The notes under the pieces are model-generated. The model was given only the letters and a program-made list of their open reading frames with translations. It did not search any database and was not told the origin of the DNA. This document shows positions 56,571-63,801 of a stretch of DNA of 64,000 nt, one piece after another. The DNA lies in the NCBI RefSeq assembly GCF_003315795.1, contig NZ_QMEY01000009.1, positions 124,001 to 188,000 of the forward strand. The letters run 5' to 3'. The translations under genes were made by a program, and so were the position numbers. Positions within the stretch are counted from its first letter, which is position 1; every line of letters begins with the position of its first letter. Origin of the DNA: Spongiactinospora rosea. Its GTDB lineage: Bacteria > Actinomycetota > Actinomycetes > Streptosporangiales > Streptosporangiaceae.

Positions 56571-59285
56571 ATGGAGATAGACCTAGACCTTTGGGGCAAA
56601 TCAAAAGGGCTCGATCGGCCCTACCCCGTGATCTGCCACCTGCTGGACGCCGCTGCCATGGCAGAGGCGCTGTGGGAAAGCTACCTCCCGCCCGCGCTTC
56701 GCAGCTTCATTGCGAATTCTCTTTCAGTGTCCGAAGAAGCAGCACGCAAGCTTGTAGGTTTTTGGGCAGGTTTGCACGATATCGGCAAGTGCATGGCGTG
56801 CTTCCAACTTCAAGACCCCGTCGCGTTCGGCCTCCTTGACGGATATCCAGACGTGGCCGGGGAAAATCAGCGCCACGAATACGCTGCGCACGTCTGGCTG
56901 AGTCGCCCGTTGAGTCGCATGGGGTACGACGCCCGCTCCCCGCGCAGCGCCGCCTTCGTGGTGGCCCAGATGCTCGGCGGGCACCACGGACGGTACAGCG
57001 TCCGCGATCACCGTGAGTGCCGAGCACCGGCGGCGGCCGTACTGCCGGAACTCGGGGATGGGAAGTGGGAGGAGCAGCGGGAGGCCTTGTTCAGTACGGT
57101 CGCCCGGATCGTCGATCCGCCTTCGGCGCCCCCTGCGGTCACCCCGGTGGCCGCTGAGCTGATCTGCGGGCTGGTGATTCTGGCGGACTGGCTGGTCAGC
57201 CAGGACGTACATTTGATCAAGCGCCTGCCCGAGGTGCCCACGGTGGCAGATGGCCTTAAGGCCCACTACGAGCGTTCACTCCACCTCGCACCGAGTTTGA
57301 TCGACGAAGCGGGCTTGGCCCCCGTGCACCTGCGTAGCGGAACCTTCGCCGACGAGTTTCCGCACATTGAAACCCCGAACGATCTGCAACGATCGATCTC
57401 CGAGAACCTGCCGCACCTGCTGTCAGGTGGTCCCGGGCTGCTGCTGGTCACCGCGCCCATGGGGGCCGGCAAGACCGAGGCGGTGTTCCATGGTGCGCGA
57501 CTGCTGGGTGAGGCGAGCGGCGTGCCCGGATTCTTGTTCACTCTGCCGACGATGGCGACGGCCGACCAGATGTACGGCAGGACCAGGGCGTACGGTGAGC
57601 GGCGAGCCGAAGACGATGCGGCGCTCACCTTGCTGCACAGCATGTCCTGGCTCAACGACGCCTATACCGGCACCGGTACCGACTCCACGGTGATCACGGA
57701 CGACACGAGCCTCAGGGCACCGGAGTGGCTGCACGGCAGGAAACGAGGGCTGCTGGCATCCATGGGGGTGGGAACCGTCGATCAGGCCCTGCTGGCCGTA
57801 CTCCCCTTGAAGCATTCCGCGCTTCGCATGTTGGGGCTGGCGACTAAGGTACTGATCGTCGATGAAGTTCACGCGTACGACGCCTACATGCAGGGGCTAC
57901 TGGCCGAGACGCTGACCTGGCTGGGCGCGTTGGGGGTGCCGGTGGTGCTGATGTCCGCCACATTGCCCACCCGGATCGCCAGTCGTCTGATGGCGGCGTA
58001 CCTTCGCGGCGCCGGCCACCCGGATTCGCCCCTGCCGTCGATCCGGTATCCCGGATGGGCCTATGCGGATGCGACGACCGGGCAGATCTCATCTTTCGAC
58101 GTGACGGCAAAAGCGGTCGATCTGCACTTGGAAGTACGACAAGCGCCTATCAGCGGGGCTGTCATGGATCGTTCCGCGGCCCTGCGCGAACTCTTGAACC
58201 CCTTGGTCGAGAACGGAGGATGCGCGGCCGTCGTATGCAACACGGTTGCCGAAGCTCAGGAAACCTATCGGTTCTTGATGAAATGGTTCGATGGTCTCCA
58301 GACCGATTCGGTACCAGAGCTGACGCTGCTACATGCACGTTTCCCAGCGCGCCGGAGGGAAGAGCTCACCCGCCAGGTGACGGCCGACTTCGGCAAGTGC
58401 AGCACCTGTGAGGACTTGGCCGCCTGCGAACACCGACCCCACGCCGCGGTGCTGGTGGCCACTCAGGTGATCGAGCAATCACTTGATCTCGACTTTGATC
58501 TTCTCATCAGCGACCTCGCCCCGATCGCACTGCTGCTACAGCGAGCAGGCCGCTGCCACCGCCACGACGGACGGATCCGACCATCCTGGGCGGCTGTTCC
58601 GCGCCTCGCCGTCCTCCGGCCGAGCAGGGCGGATGGCGGGCTGGCCTTACCCGGCTCGTGGCCCTTCGTCTACTCCCGGGCCTTGCTGCGCCGTACCGAC
58701 GAACTGCTCAACGACCGCGTCATCGCCATACCCGACGACGTCCAGGGACTGGTGGAGGAGGTCTATGACGATGCCTTCGCCAGTGGGCAGCTCGACGACG
58801 ATGCCTTGGAGTGGCTTGGCCAGGAAATGGCCGGCTTGAGCATGGCTGACGTAACCGCCATACCAGATCCGGACGAGATCTCCAGCCTGCACGAGTTCAC
58901 CATGTCCGAGGCGAGCGAGGACCTGATCTCAACCCGGCTGGGCGCGGACTCGGTGCGGGTCTTGTGCGCGTACACCGGCGACGACGGCGCCCTATATCTT
59001 GATCGCGATTGCTCCACCAAGCTCCCAGACCTCGAAAAGATCCCCCGCCGTTTGATCAAGCAGGTGTTGGCCGAGACGATCCCTCTGCGGGCTGGGCTAC
59101 TGAAGGACAGGGATATCGCGACCGATCCTCCAGCGAGCTGGGGGTCCAACGCGTGGCTGCGCGATATCACCATAATCAGCCTGAAACGTGACACCGAAGG
59201 CTATTTCTCCAAATCGGTCGGCCCTAAACGATTTGTATTGGACGAACGGTTAGGGCTATGGATACGAGAAGGTGAGCAAGAATGA
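56571..59285 (+). CDS. cas3: CRISPR-associated helicase/nuclease Cas3 (type I-E)
   Basis: 904 residues from ATG 56571 (GAGGAG 4 nt before). N-terminal HD nuclease: H23 (YPVICHLLDAA), H69-D70 (AGLHDIGKCM), H102 (RHEYAA), H138/H139 (LGGHHGRYS). SF2 helicase: Walker A near 297-304 (APMGAGKTEA), DEVH near 430 (IVDEVHAYD), SAT (LMSATLPTR), motif VI VIEQSLDLDFDLL and LLQRAGRCHRH. A CSTCEDLAACEH insertion may bind zinc. It is recruited to Cascade-bound targets and degrades them. It is separated from cas8e by 382 bp, unlike the tight spacing of the other cas genes. Confidence 0.97.
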   Translation: MEIDLDLWGKSKGLDRPYPVICHLLDAAAMAEALWESYLPPALRSFIANSLSVSEEAARKLVGFWAGLHDIGKCMACFQLQDPVAFGLLDGYPDVAGENQRHEYAAHVWLSRPLSRMGYDARSPRSAAFVVAQMLGGHHGRYSVRDHRECRAPAAAVLPELGDGKWEEQREALFSTVARIVDPPSAPPAVTPVAAELICGLVILADWLVSQDVHLIKRLPEVPTVADGLKAHYERSLHLAPSLIDEAGLAPVHLRSGTFADEFPHIETPNDLQRSISENLPHLLSGGPGLLLVTAPMGAGKTEAVFHGARLLGEASGVPGFLFTLPTMATADQMYGRTRAYGERRAEDDAALTLLHSMSWLNDAYTGTGTDSTVITDDTSLRAPEWLHGRKRGLLASMGVGTVDQALLAVLPLKHSALRMLGLATKVLIVDEVHAYDAYMQGLLAETLTWLGALGVPVVLMSATLPTRIASRLMAAYLRGAGHPDSPLPSIRYPGWAYADATTGQISSFDVTAKAVDLHLEVRQAPISGAVMDRSAALRELLNPLVENGGCAAVVCNTVAEAQETYRFLMKWFDGLQTDSVPELTLLHARFPARRREELTRQVTADFGKCSTCEDLAACEHRPHAAVLVATQVIEQSLDLDFDLLISDLAPIALLLQRAGRCHRHDGRIRPSWAAVPRLAVLRPSRADGGLALPGSWPFVYSRALLRRTDELLNDRVIAIPDDVQGLVEEVYDDAFASGQLDDDALEWLGQEMAGLSMADVTAIPDPDEISSLHEFTMSEASEDLISTRLGADSVRVLCAYTGDDGALYLDRDCSTKLPDLEKIPRRLIKQVLAETIPLRAGLLKDRDIATDPPASWGSNAWLRDITIISLKRDTEGYFSKSVGPKRFVLDERLGLWIREGEQE
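59238..59266 (+). promoter_or_regulatory. Candidate promoter for the small ORF, inside the cas3 3' end
   Basis: TTGGAC (59238-59243), a 17-nt spacer, and GATACG (59261-59266). Transcription would start near 59273, putting the mini-array target site (59279-59296) at about +6 to +24. The -10 is only a partial match, so this is tentative. Confidence 0.3.
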
Positions 59286-59296
59286 TGACCTCACTT
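59279..59296 (-). promoter_or_regulatory. Partial target of the mini-array spacer with AAG PAM
   Basis: On the minus strand AAG (59296-59294) is followed by TGAGGTCATCATTCT (59293-59279). The spacer at 59603-59634 begins TGAGGCCATCACCCT. They agree at 12 of 15 positions; mismatches fall at 6, 12 and 13. In type I-E, every sixth base of the guide is flipped out and not read, so only position 13 is a true mismatch. Matching stops after position 15, which should allow binding but not full cleavage. Confidence 0.6.
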
Positions 59297-59370
59297 CCCC
59301 TCAACCGAAGCAGCGACTAGAGTTTCCACCGCACGGACAATTCGCGGTTCCTCACAGGAGGTGTCGGGAA

Positions 59371-59499
59371 GTGCATGGAGAGCTTCACCTGTCGAGCGAT
59401 GCCATAACAAAGGCCGCTCGGTGGTTCACGAAGTGGGCCTATCGGATCATCATCCTCGTGCTCATCGTCTTGCTATCCGCGCAACAGGCGAAGGCCTGA
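59371..59499 (+). CDS. 42-residue single-span membrane peptide between cas3 and cas8e (toxin candidate)
   Basis: GTG at 59371 has a perfect AGGAGG (59356-59361) 9 nt upstream. The peptide begins MHGELHLSSDAITKAARWFT, an amphipathic stretch, then KWAYRIIILVLIVLLSAQQA, a hydrophobic span of about 15 residues with a basic/aromatic edge, and ends KA. Size and layout are those of small pore-forming or membrane-damaging toxins. A longer frame opens at GTG 59272, inside cas3, but its extra 33 residues are polar without pattern. With the AAG-flanked target upstream and the mini-array downstream it would be the toxin of a CRISPR-guarded module (inference). Confidence 0.6.
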   Translation: MHGELHLSSDAITKAARWFTKWAYRIIILVLIVLLSAQQAKA

Positions 59500-59531
59500 C
59501 GCGTCACGCGCAAAGTGACCGCAATCCTCGT

Positions 59532-59570
59532 CCTTGCGTGTGGGGGTGAGCTGTAACCCCACGCGCAGGG
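59532..59570. terminator. GC-rich hairpin between the small ORF and the mini-array
   Basis: CCTTGCGTGTGGGG (59532-59545) pairs with CCCCACGCGCAGGG (59557-59570), 14 positions with two G-T/wobble pairs and an 11-nt loop. It starts 32 nt after the small ORF stop and could end both the rightward small-ORF transcript and the leftward mini-array RNA. Its arms resemble the CRISPR repeat stem, so it may derive from a lost repeat. Confidence 0.6.
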
Positions 59571-59574
59571 ACGT

Positions 59575-59663
59575 CACCCAACCCCCACGAGCGTGGGGAC
59601 ACCCACCAGTCACCACAGCAGGGTGATGGCCTCACGGTTCACCCTCATGATCAGATGAGGATC
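59575..59663 (-). CRISPR. One-spacer mini-array antisense to the cas operon (creA-like guide RNA candidate)
   Basis: Minus strand, right to left: repeat 1 (59663-59636, 28 nt, GATCCTCATCTGATCATGAG then GGTGAACC), a 33-nt interval (59635-59603), repeat 2 (59602-59575, GTGTCCCCACGCTCGTGGGG then GTTGGGTG). Lengths equal those of the main array. Repeat 1 keeps the 8-nt handle GTGAACC-G exactly, while its stem is CCTCAT/ATGAGG instead of CCCCAC/GTGGGG: sequence lost, pairing kept. Repeat 2 keeps the array stem but has a drifted 3' end, which the guide does not need. A -10-like CACAAT lies at 59679-59674, placing the start near repeat 1. Confidence 0.65.
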
Positions 59664-59667
59664 GGTT

Positions 59668-61194
59668 ATGCCCATTGTGCCCGATCCCCGACTCCACTGG
59701 GACCTCGTGTCCTGCCCATGGATCCGGGTCGCCGACGATAAGATCATCGGCCTGGGCGAGCTTTTTACGCATGCACACGACCTAGAAGACGTTGAGGCGC
59801 CTTTGGCGCCCGGCGGTGCCGGCTTGTGGCGCGTTTTGACACTGATCGCCGCCCGAGTCACTGGCCTGGATGAGGTAGCCCCCTTCGCAACGTGGGCAAG
59901 GCGGCGAGAGGACGTATTGATCGCAGGCCGGTTCGACGCCGACCAGGTGCGGCAGTACTTTGACCAGCACAAAAACGGGTTCATGCTGTTTCACCCGGAG
60001 CGCCCCTGGCTCCAGGACCCGCGATTGGCCACCGAGTGCAAGAAGACCTCGGGGATCAACAAGCTGGTACTGTCCCGGCCGGCCGGTAACAACCAGGTGT
60101 GGTTCGACCACCACACCGATCTCGACACTCGCCCCATTCCTCCAGAAGAGGCGGTCTGGTACCTCCTCGCCCAGCTCTACTACGGCCCTTCTGGCCGATG
60201 CACGGCCCGTACCGTCAACGGCCGGAATGAGGCCAACAGCACGGCCGGCCCCCTACGTGGCACGATCTCATTCCATCCTCTCGGCCGTACCGTTTTCGAG
60301 TCCCTCATAGTCGGCATTCCCTACCCCGGCAGCCACCGGCCGGCCGATGACCTCGCCCCGTGGGAACGAGATGAGCTTCCCCACCCTCTCGGCCTCCCCC
60401 CGGCCCCGTCGGGCGTCGCCGGTCGCTTGACCGGACGGTTCCGGCACGCCGTACTGCTATCGCACCACGACGGCATGGTCAACGACGCGTGGATCACGTG
60501 GGCATGGCGCCATCCGACCCCACCCGCGGAGGACCCCTTCCTGATCTATCAGGTCAACAAGACCGGGGATCGCTACGCCCGGGGGGCGCAAAGTGATCGA
60601 GCGCTGTGGCGGGACGTGGATGCGCTCCTGCTGGAACGTCTCGGCGAACGGAATGCCCAGCGGCCGAAGGTACTTGATCACGCCAGCGAGCTGCCGTTCG
60701 ACGTGCTCGACCACCTGCGCGTGCGTGCCTTCGGCTTCGACCAGGACGGACAGACCCGTGACCGGCAGTGGTTCACCGCCACCACGCCCGCAGTCCTGTC
60801 TCTCCTCCGTGACGACCAGAGTGCGAGCGGCCTCAGCCGCGTCAGAGTGGCCGCCGAAGGCGTCGCCGTACACCTGCGTTCAGCACTGCGAAGCGTCTGG
60901 GTGGCGATCAATGACCCGTCCAATGGCCAAGGACCTCCCGCCCGCAAGGACGTTTCACCCGGGCCGTTGCGGGACCAAGGCGAGGCGTGGTACTGGCCGG
61001 AAGCCGAAAGGATCTTCTGGCGCAAGGTGTGGGCACGCGAGTTCGACGATCCGACGCTCGACTTCATCAAGCTGGCGCTGCACATCTATGACAAGGCCTG
61101 CGACCGGGCCGGCAACACTCCGCGGGTACGGCGCGCGGTCGAGCGCAACCGCGGTCACATCTTCGCCGCACGTAACCGCCCCAAAGCCGCATAG
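59668..61194 (+). CDS. casA: Cascade large subunit Cas8e (CasA/Cse1)
   Basis: 508 residues. It recognises the PAM and recruits Cas3. Typical opening (LHWDLVSCPWIRVAD, then HAHDLEDVEAPLAPGGAGLW) and the conserved block VWYLLAQLYYGPSGRCTART, followed by FHPLGRTVFESLIVGIPYP. It is 508 residues versus 502 in E. coli. Its ribosome site (ATGAGGA) lies inside repeat 1 of the antisense mini-array (59636-59663), where ATGAGG pairs with CCTCAT; the hairpin could limit translation. It is first gene of the cas8e-cas11-cas7-cas5-cas6 operon. Confidence 0.93.
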   Translation: MPIVPDPRLHWDLVSCPWIRVADDKIIGLGELFTHAHDLEDVEAPLAPGGAGLWRVLTLIAARVTGLDEVAPFATWARRREDVLIAGRFDADQVRQYFDQHKNGFMLFHPERPWLQDPRLATECKKTSGINKLVLSRPAGNNQVWFDHHTDLDTRPIPPEEAVWYLLAQLYYGPSGRCTARTVNGRNEANSTAGPLRGTISFHPLGRTVFESLIVGIPYPGSHRPADDLAPWERDELPHPLGLPPAPSGVAGRLTGRFRHAVLLSHHDGMVNDAWITWAWRHPTPPAEDPFLIYQVNKTGDRYARGAQSDRALWRDVDALLLERLGERNAQRPKVLDHASELPFDVLDHLRVRAFGFDQDGQTRDRQWFTATTPAVLSLLRDDQSASGLSRVRVAAEGVAVHLRSALRSVWVAINDPSNGQGPPARKDVSPGPLRDQGEAWYWPEAERIFWRKVWAREFDDPTLDFIKLALHIYDKACDRAGNTPRVRRAVERNRGHIFAARNRPKAA

Positions 61195-61208
61195 TCCCAG
61201 GAGCACGG

Positions 61209-61922
61209 ATGCCCGACAACGCCACCTGGCAAGAGCAACGCGATGAACTCGGGAGACGGGCGGCCATGCTGGTCGAAGCGGCCGTCAGGACACTCGACGA
61301 CAAGAAGGACTCTCGAAACAAACGCCGCCGTGTCGCGCTACGCAGAGCCCTCGGCCGGGCTCCGGAACATCCCGCCGCGCGCCCGGCCCATATGGTGGTC
61401 GCCTACACCCTTCCCCAGAACCCGGACGAGGCCACCGAGCGCGCGTTCTACACGGTCGCAGCGATGATCGCCGCCCAACCGAGAGACGCCCGCGACCAGG
61501 CCACAGGCCGAAACGACGACAATGCCGACGACGCTCCCCAGGCAGAGGATGAGCCGGAAGCGGCCGAAGCCATCGAGTCCGCGTCGGAAGATCAGCAGGA
61601 AACTCTCGGTGCCACGCTGGGCCGAATGGTGGCGACCGGCAAGGGCCGCGAGGACACCATAGAGCCACGCCTGCACCTGATGTGCCGCCAGGACGTGGCG
61701 GGCATCCATCGCCACCTGCCGCGTCTGATCGCCACCATGCGAGCCGACCTGGTCCGGGTCGATTGGTTGCGTCTCACTCTCGATCTCGCCGCCTGGGGGA
61801 CACAGCGTGATCGCGTGACCAAGCGGTGGCTTCAGGACTACTACCGCACCTTGCACGCCATACGCGGCGTGCAGAAGAAGGCCAAGGCCAAGAGCGAATC
61901 ACCCGAAGGTGAGGACCAGTGA
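61209..61922 (+). CDS. casB: Cascade small subunit Cas11 (CasB/Cse2)
   Basis: 237 residues, longer than the E. coli form (160) because of a central acidic stretch (about 98-125, NDDNADDAPQAEDEPEAAEA). The helical-bundle parts are recognisable: RRAALGRAPEHPAA-like N-terminal block (RRALGRAPEHPAARPAHMVV) and C-terminal HRHLPRLIATMRADLVRVDW. Two copies line the belly of Cascade and contact the non-target strand. It follows cas8e by 14 bp and overlaps cas7 by GTGA. Confidence 0.9.
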   Translation: MPDNATWQEQRDELGRRAAMLVEAAVRTLDDKKDSRNKRRRVALRRALGRAPEHPAARPAHMVVAYTLPQNPDEATERAFYTVAAMIAAQPRDARDQATGRNDDNADDAPQAEDEPEAAEAIESASEDQQETLGATLGRMVATGKGREDTIEPRLHLMCRQDVAGIHRHLPRLIATMRADLVRVDWLRLTLDLAAWGTQRDRVTKRWLQDYYRTLHAIRGVQKKAKAKSESPEGEDQ

Positions 61923-63043
61923 CGAAAACCCCCCGATTCATCGACATACACCTGCTGCAAACCCTCCCCTACAGCAACATCAACAGAGATGATCTTGGGT
62001 CTCCCAAATCCGTCACCTATGGTGGCGCGAACCGTACCCGCGTGAGCAGCCAGAGTTGGAAGCGCGCCGTGCGACTGGCCGTGGAACAGGCGCTCGGCGA
62101 CCCGGCCGCGCGCACCCGCCGCATCCCTGAGCAGGTCGCACAACGGCTTGTCGCCCGCGGCTGGCCGAGCGAACTCGCCACGGCCGGTGGGCAGCAGGTC
62201 GTCCTGTCGGCCGGCAAGGGCCTGAAGGTGGAAGACGATGGTGTCACCTCGGTACTGCTGTACCTGCCCGTCTCCGCCCTCGACGAGCTGGCCGACGTGG
62301 CCGCCGAGCACCGCGAGAAGATTGCCGCGGAAGCGGGGAAGAAGAAGCCACCAGCAGTGCTCCCCGCCGCCCGGATCGCCGACGTGCTGTCCCGTCGCAA
62401 CGGAGTGATCAACCTGTTCGGCCGGATGCTCGCCGAACTGCCCGGCGCTGAGGTGGACGGTGCGGTCCAGGTCGCGCATGCCTTCACCACCCACAGCACC
62501 AGCGCCGAGGTGGACTTTTTCACCGCGGTGGACGACCTCAACCCGGAGGAGATGCGCGGCAGCGGCCATATGAACTCCGCCGAGTTCTCCGCCGGTGTTT
62601 TCTACCGCTACGCCAGCGTGGACATCACCGGCCTGCAAGAAAACCTCGCCGACACCGCGTCGGCGGCCGAACTCACCCGTGTCTTCCTGACATCGTTCAT
62701 CTCCGCCCTGCCGACCGGCAAGCAGAACTCGACGGCCGCCAACACCATTCCTGACCTGGCCTACCTCGCGGTCCGCGCGGATCGGCCCGTCTCGCTGGCG
62801 CCGGCGTTCGAGGCACCGGTACGGCTCACCGCGGAGGGCGGTTACGCGGCACGGTCCCGCGACGTGCTGGCCTCCTACGCCCAGCGTCTGCACACCCTGT
62901 GGGGCGAGGAGGGGGTCGTACGACACGCGCACGCTGGAATCGACGCCAAGCAGCTTTCCGGGCTGGGCGGCATGGACAACTCCTACGCCGACCTGATCAA
63001 GAACGCGGTGGCCGCGGCGTTTTCCTCGGGTTCGGGCGAGTGA
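61919..63043 (+). CDS. casC: Cascade backbone subunit Cas7e (CasC/Cse4)
   Basis: 374 residues, GTG start overlapping cas11. The N-terminus RFIDIHLLQTLPYSNINRDD, then GSPKSVTYGGANRTRVSSQS and WKRAVR, is the strongly conserved opening of the family (RRM-like palm). Later GHMNSAEFSAGVFYRYASVD and TGKQNSTAANTIPDLAYL are also family blocks. Six copies form the crRNA-binding filament; their thumbs cause the flipped base at every sixth position. Confidence 0.96.
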   Translation: MTKTPRFIDIHLLQTLPYSNINRDDLGSPKSVTYGGANRTRVSSQSWKRAVRLAVEQALGDPAARTRRIPEQVAQRLVARGWPSELATAGGQQVVLSAGKGLKVEDDGVTSVLLYLPVSALDELADVAAEHREKIAAEAGKKKPPAVLPAARIADVLSRRNGVINLFGRMLAELPGAEVDGAVQVAHAFTTHSTSAEVDFFTAVDDLNPEEMRGSGHMNSAEFSAGVFYRYASVDITGLQENLADTASAAELTRVFLTSFISALPTGKQNSTAANTIPDLAYLAVRADRPVSLAPAFEAPVRLTAEGGYAARSRDVLASYAQRLHTLWGEEGVVRHAHAGIDAKQLSGLGGMDNSYADLIKNAVAAAFSSGSGE

Positions 63044-63801
63044 GCGGGCTGGTCCTGCGTCTGGCCGGGCCGCTCCAGTCCTGGGGTGAACACAGCGCCT
63101 TCACCGAACGTGACACCCAGCGCTTCCCGACTCGGTCCGGCCTGATCGGCATGTTCGCCGGGGCGTACGGCCTGTGTCGCGGCGAAAGCCTCGACCGTTT
63201 CGGGGACCTTGAGTTCGTCATCAGGATCGATCGCCCCGGTGTCCCGCTGGTGGACTTCCACACGGTCGGGGGCGGACGCAGCCGTCAGCAGACCGTGCCC
63301 ACCTCGGAGGGCGGGCGCCGCAGCGTGGAGACCGCCACCATCGTCACCCGCAGGCACTACCTGTCCGATGCGGTGTTCGTCGTGGGCGTCATCGGTCCGC
63401 CCGACGTGATCAAGCCTCTCGGCGATCGGCTTGCCCGGCCGCGATGGCAGCCCTACCTGGGGCGTCGCTCCTGCCCGCCCGACCCACCGCTGCTGCTGCG
63501 CCGTACCGACGATCCGCACCAGGACCTCGCCGAGCACGTCCCTGTCGCGCGCCGCCTGCCTCAATCGAACGGAAACCCCACGCCCGAACCACAACTCGAA
63601 TTCGTCAGGGAAGGAGCCGACTCCCGCGCCACGGCGGTCGCGGAACTGCTCGATGCGCCGGTCAGCTTCGCCCGATTCGACCGGCGTTACCTGCTCCGCA
63701 CGGTCAGCGTCACCCCTCACCATGTGCCCGCACGCCTCTGGCTCGGACACGGAACCGAATACCAGAAAGCCCTGTTCGACTACGCAGGAGGGACATCATG
63801 A
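63040..63801 (+). CDS. casD: Cascade subunit Cas5e (CasD)
   Basis: 253 residues from GTG 63040, overlapping cas7 by GTGA. The opening SGLVLRLAGPLQSWGEHSAF and TQRFPTRSGLIGMFAGAYG is the Cas5 RAMP signature; HTVGGGRSRQQTVPTSEGGR and VTRRHYLSDAVFVVGV follow. It caps the 5' handle of the crRNA. It ends by ATGA overlap with cas6. Confidence 0.95.
   Translation: MSGLVLRLAGPLQSWGEHSAFTERDTQRFPTRSGLIGMFAGAYGLCRGESLDRFGDLEFVIRIDRPGVPLVDFHTVGGGRSRQQTVPTSEGGRRSVETATIVTRRHYLSDAVFVVGVIGPPDVIKPLGDRLARPRWQPYLGRRSCPPDPPLLLRRTDDPHQDLAEHVPVARRLPQSNGNPTPEPQLEFVREGADSRATAVAELLDAPVSFARFDRRYLLRTVSVTPHHVPARLWLGHGTEYQKALFDYAGGTS

Noticed and set aside
56210..56599. Minus-strand open frame of 129 codons containing GVPHARGGEPV
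   Set aside because: This peptide is the well-known artefact of reading type I-E CRISPR repeats; the frame lies across the array and leader.
59272..59370. Extended start (GTG 59272) for the small membrane peptide
   Set aside because: The extra 33 residues overlap cas3, are polar and patternless, and lack a ribosome site; GTG 59371 has a perfect AGGAGG.
59532..59570. Hairpin considered as an extra CRISPR repeat
   Set aside because: Its arms resemble the repeat stem, but spacing to the next unit is 26 bp rather than 61 and no handle is present, so it is called a terminator-like hairpin.
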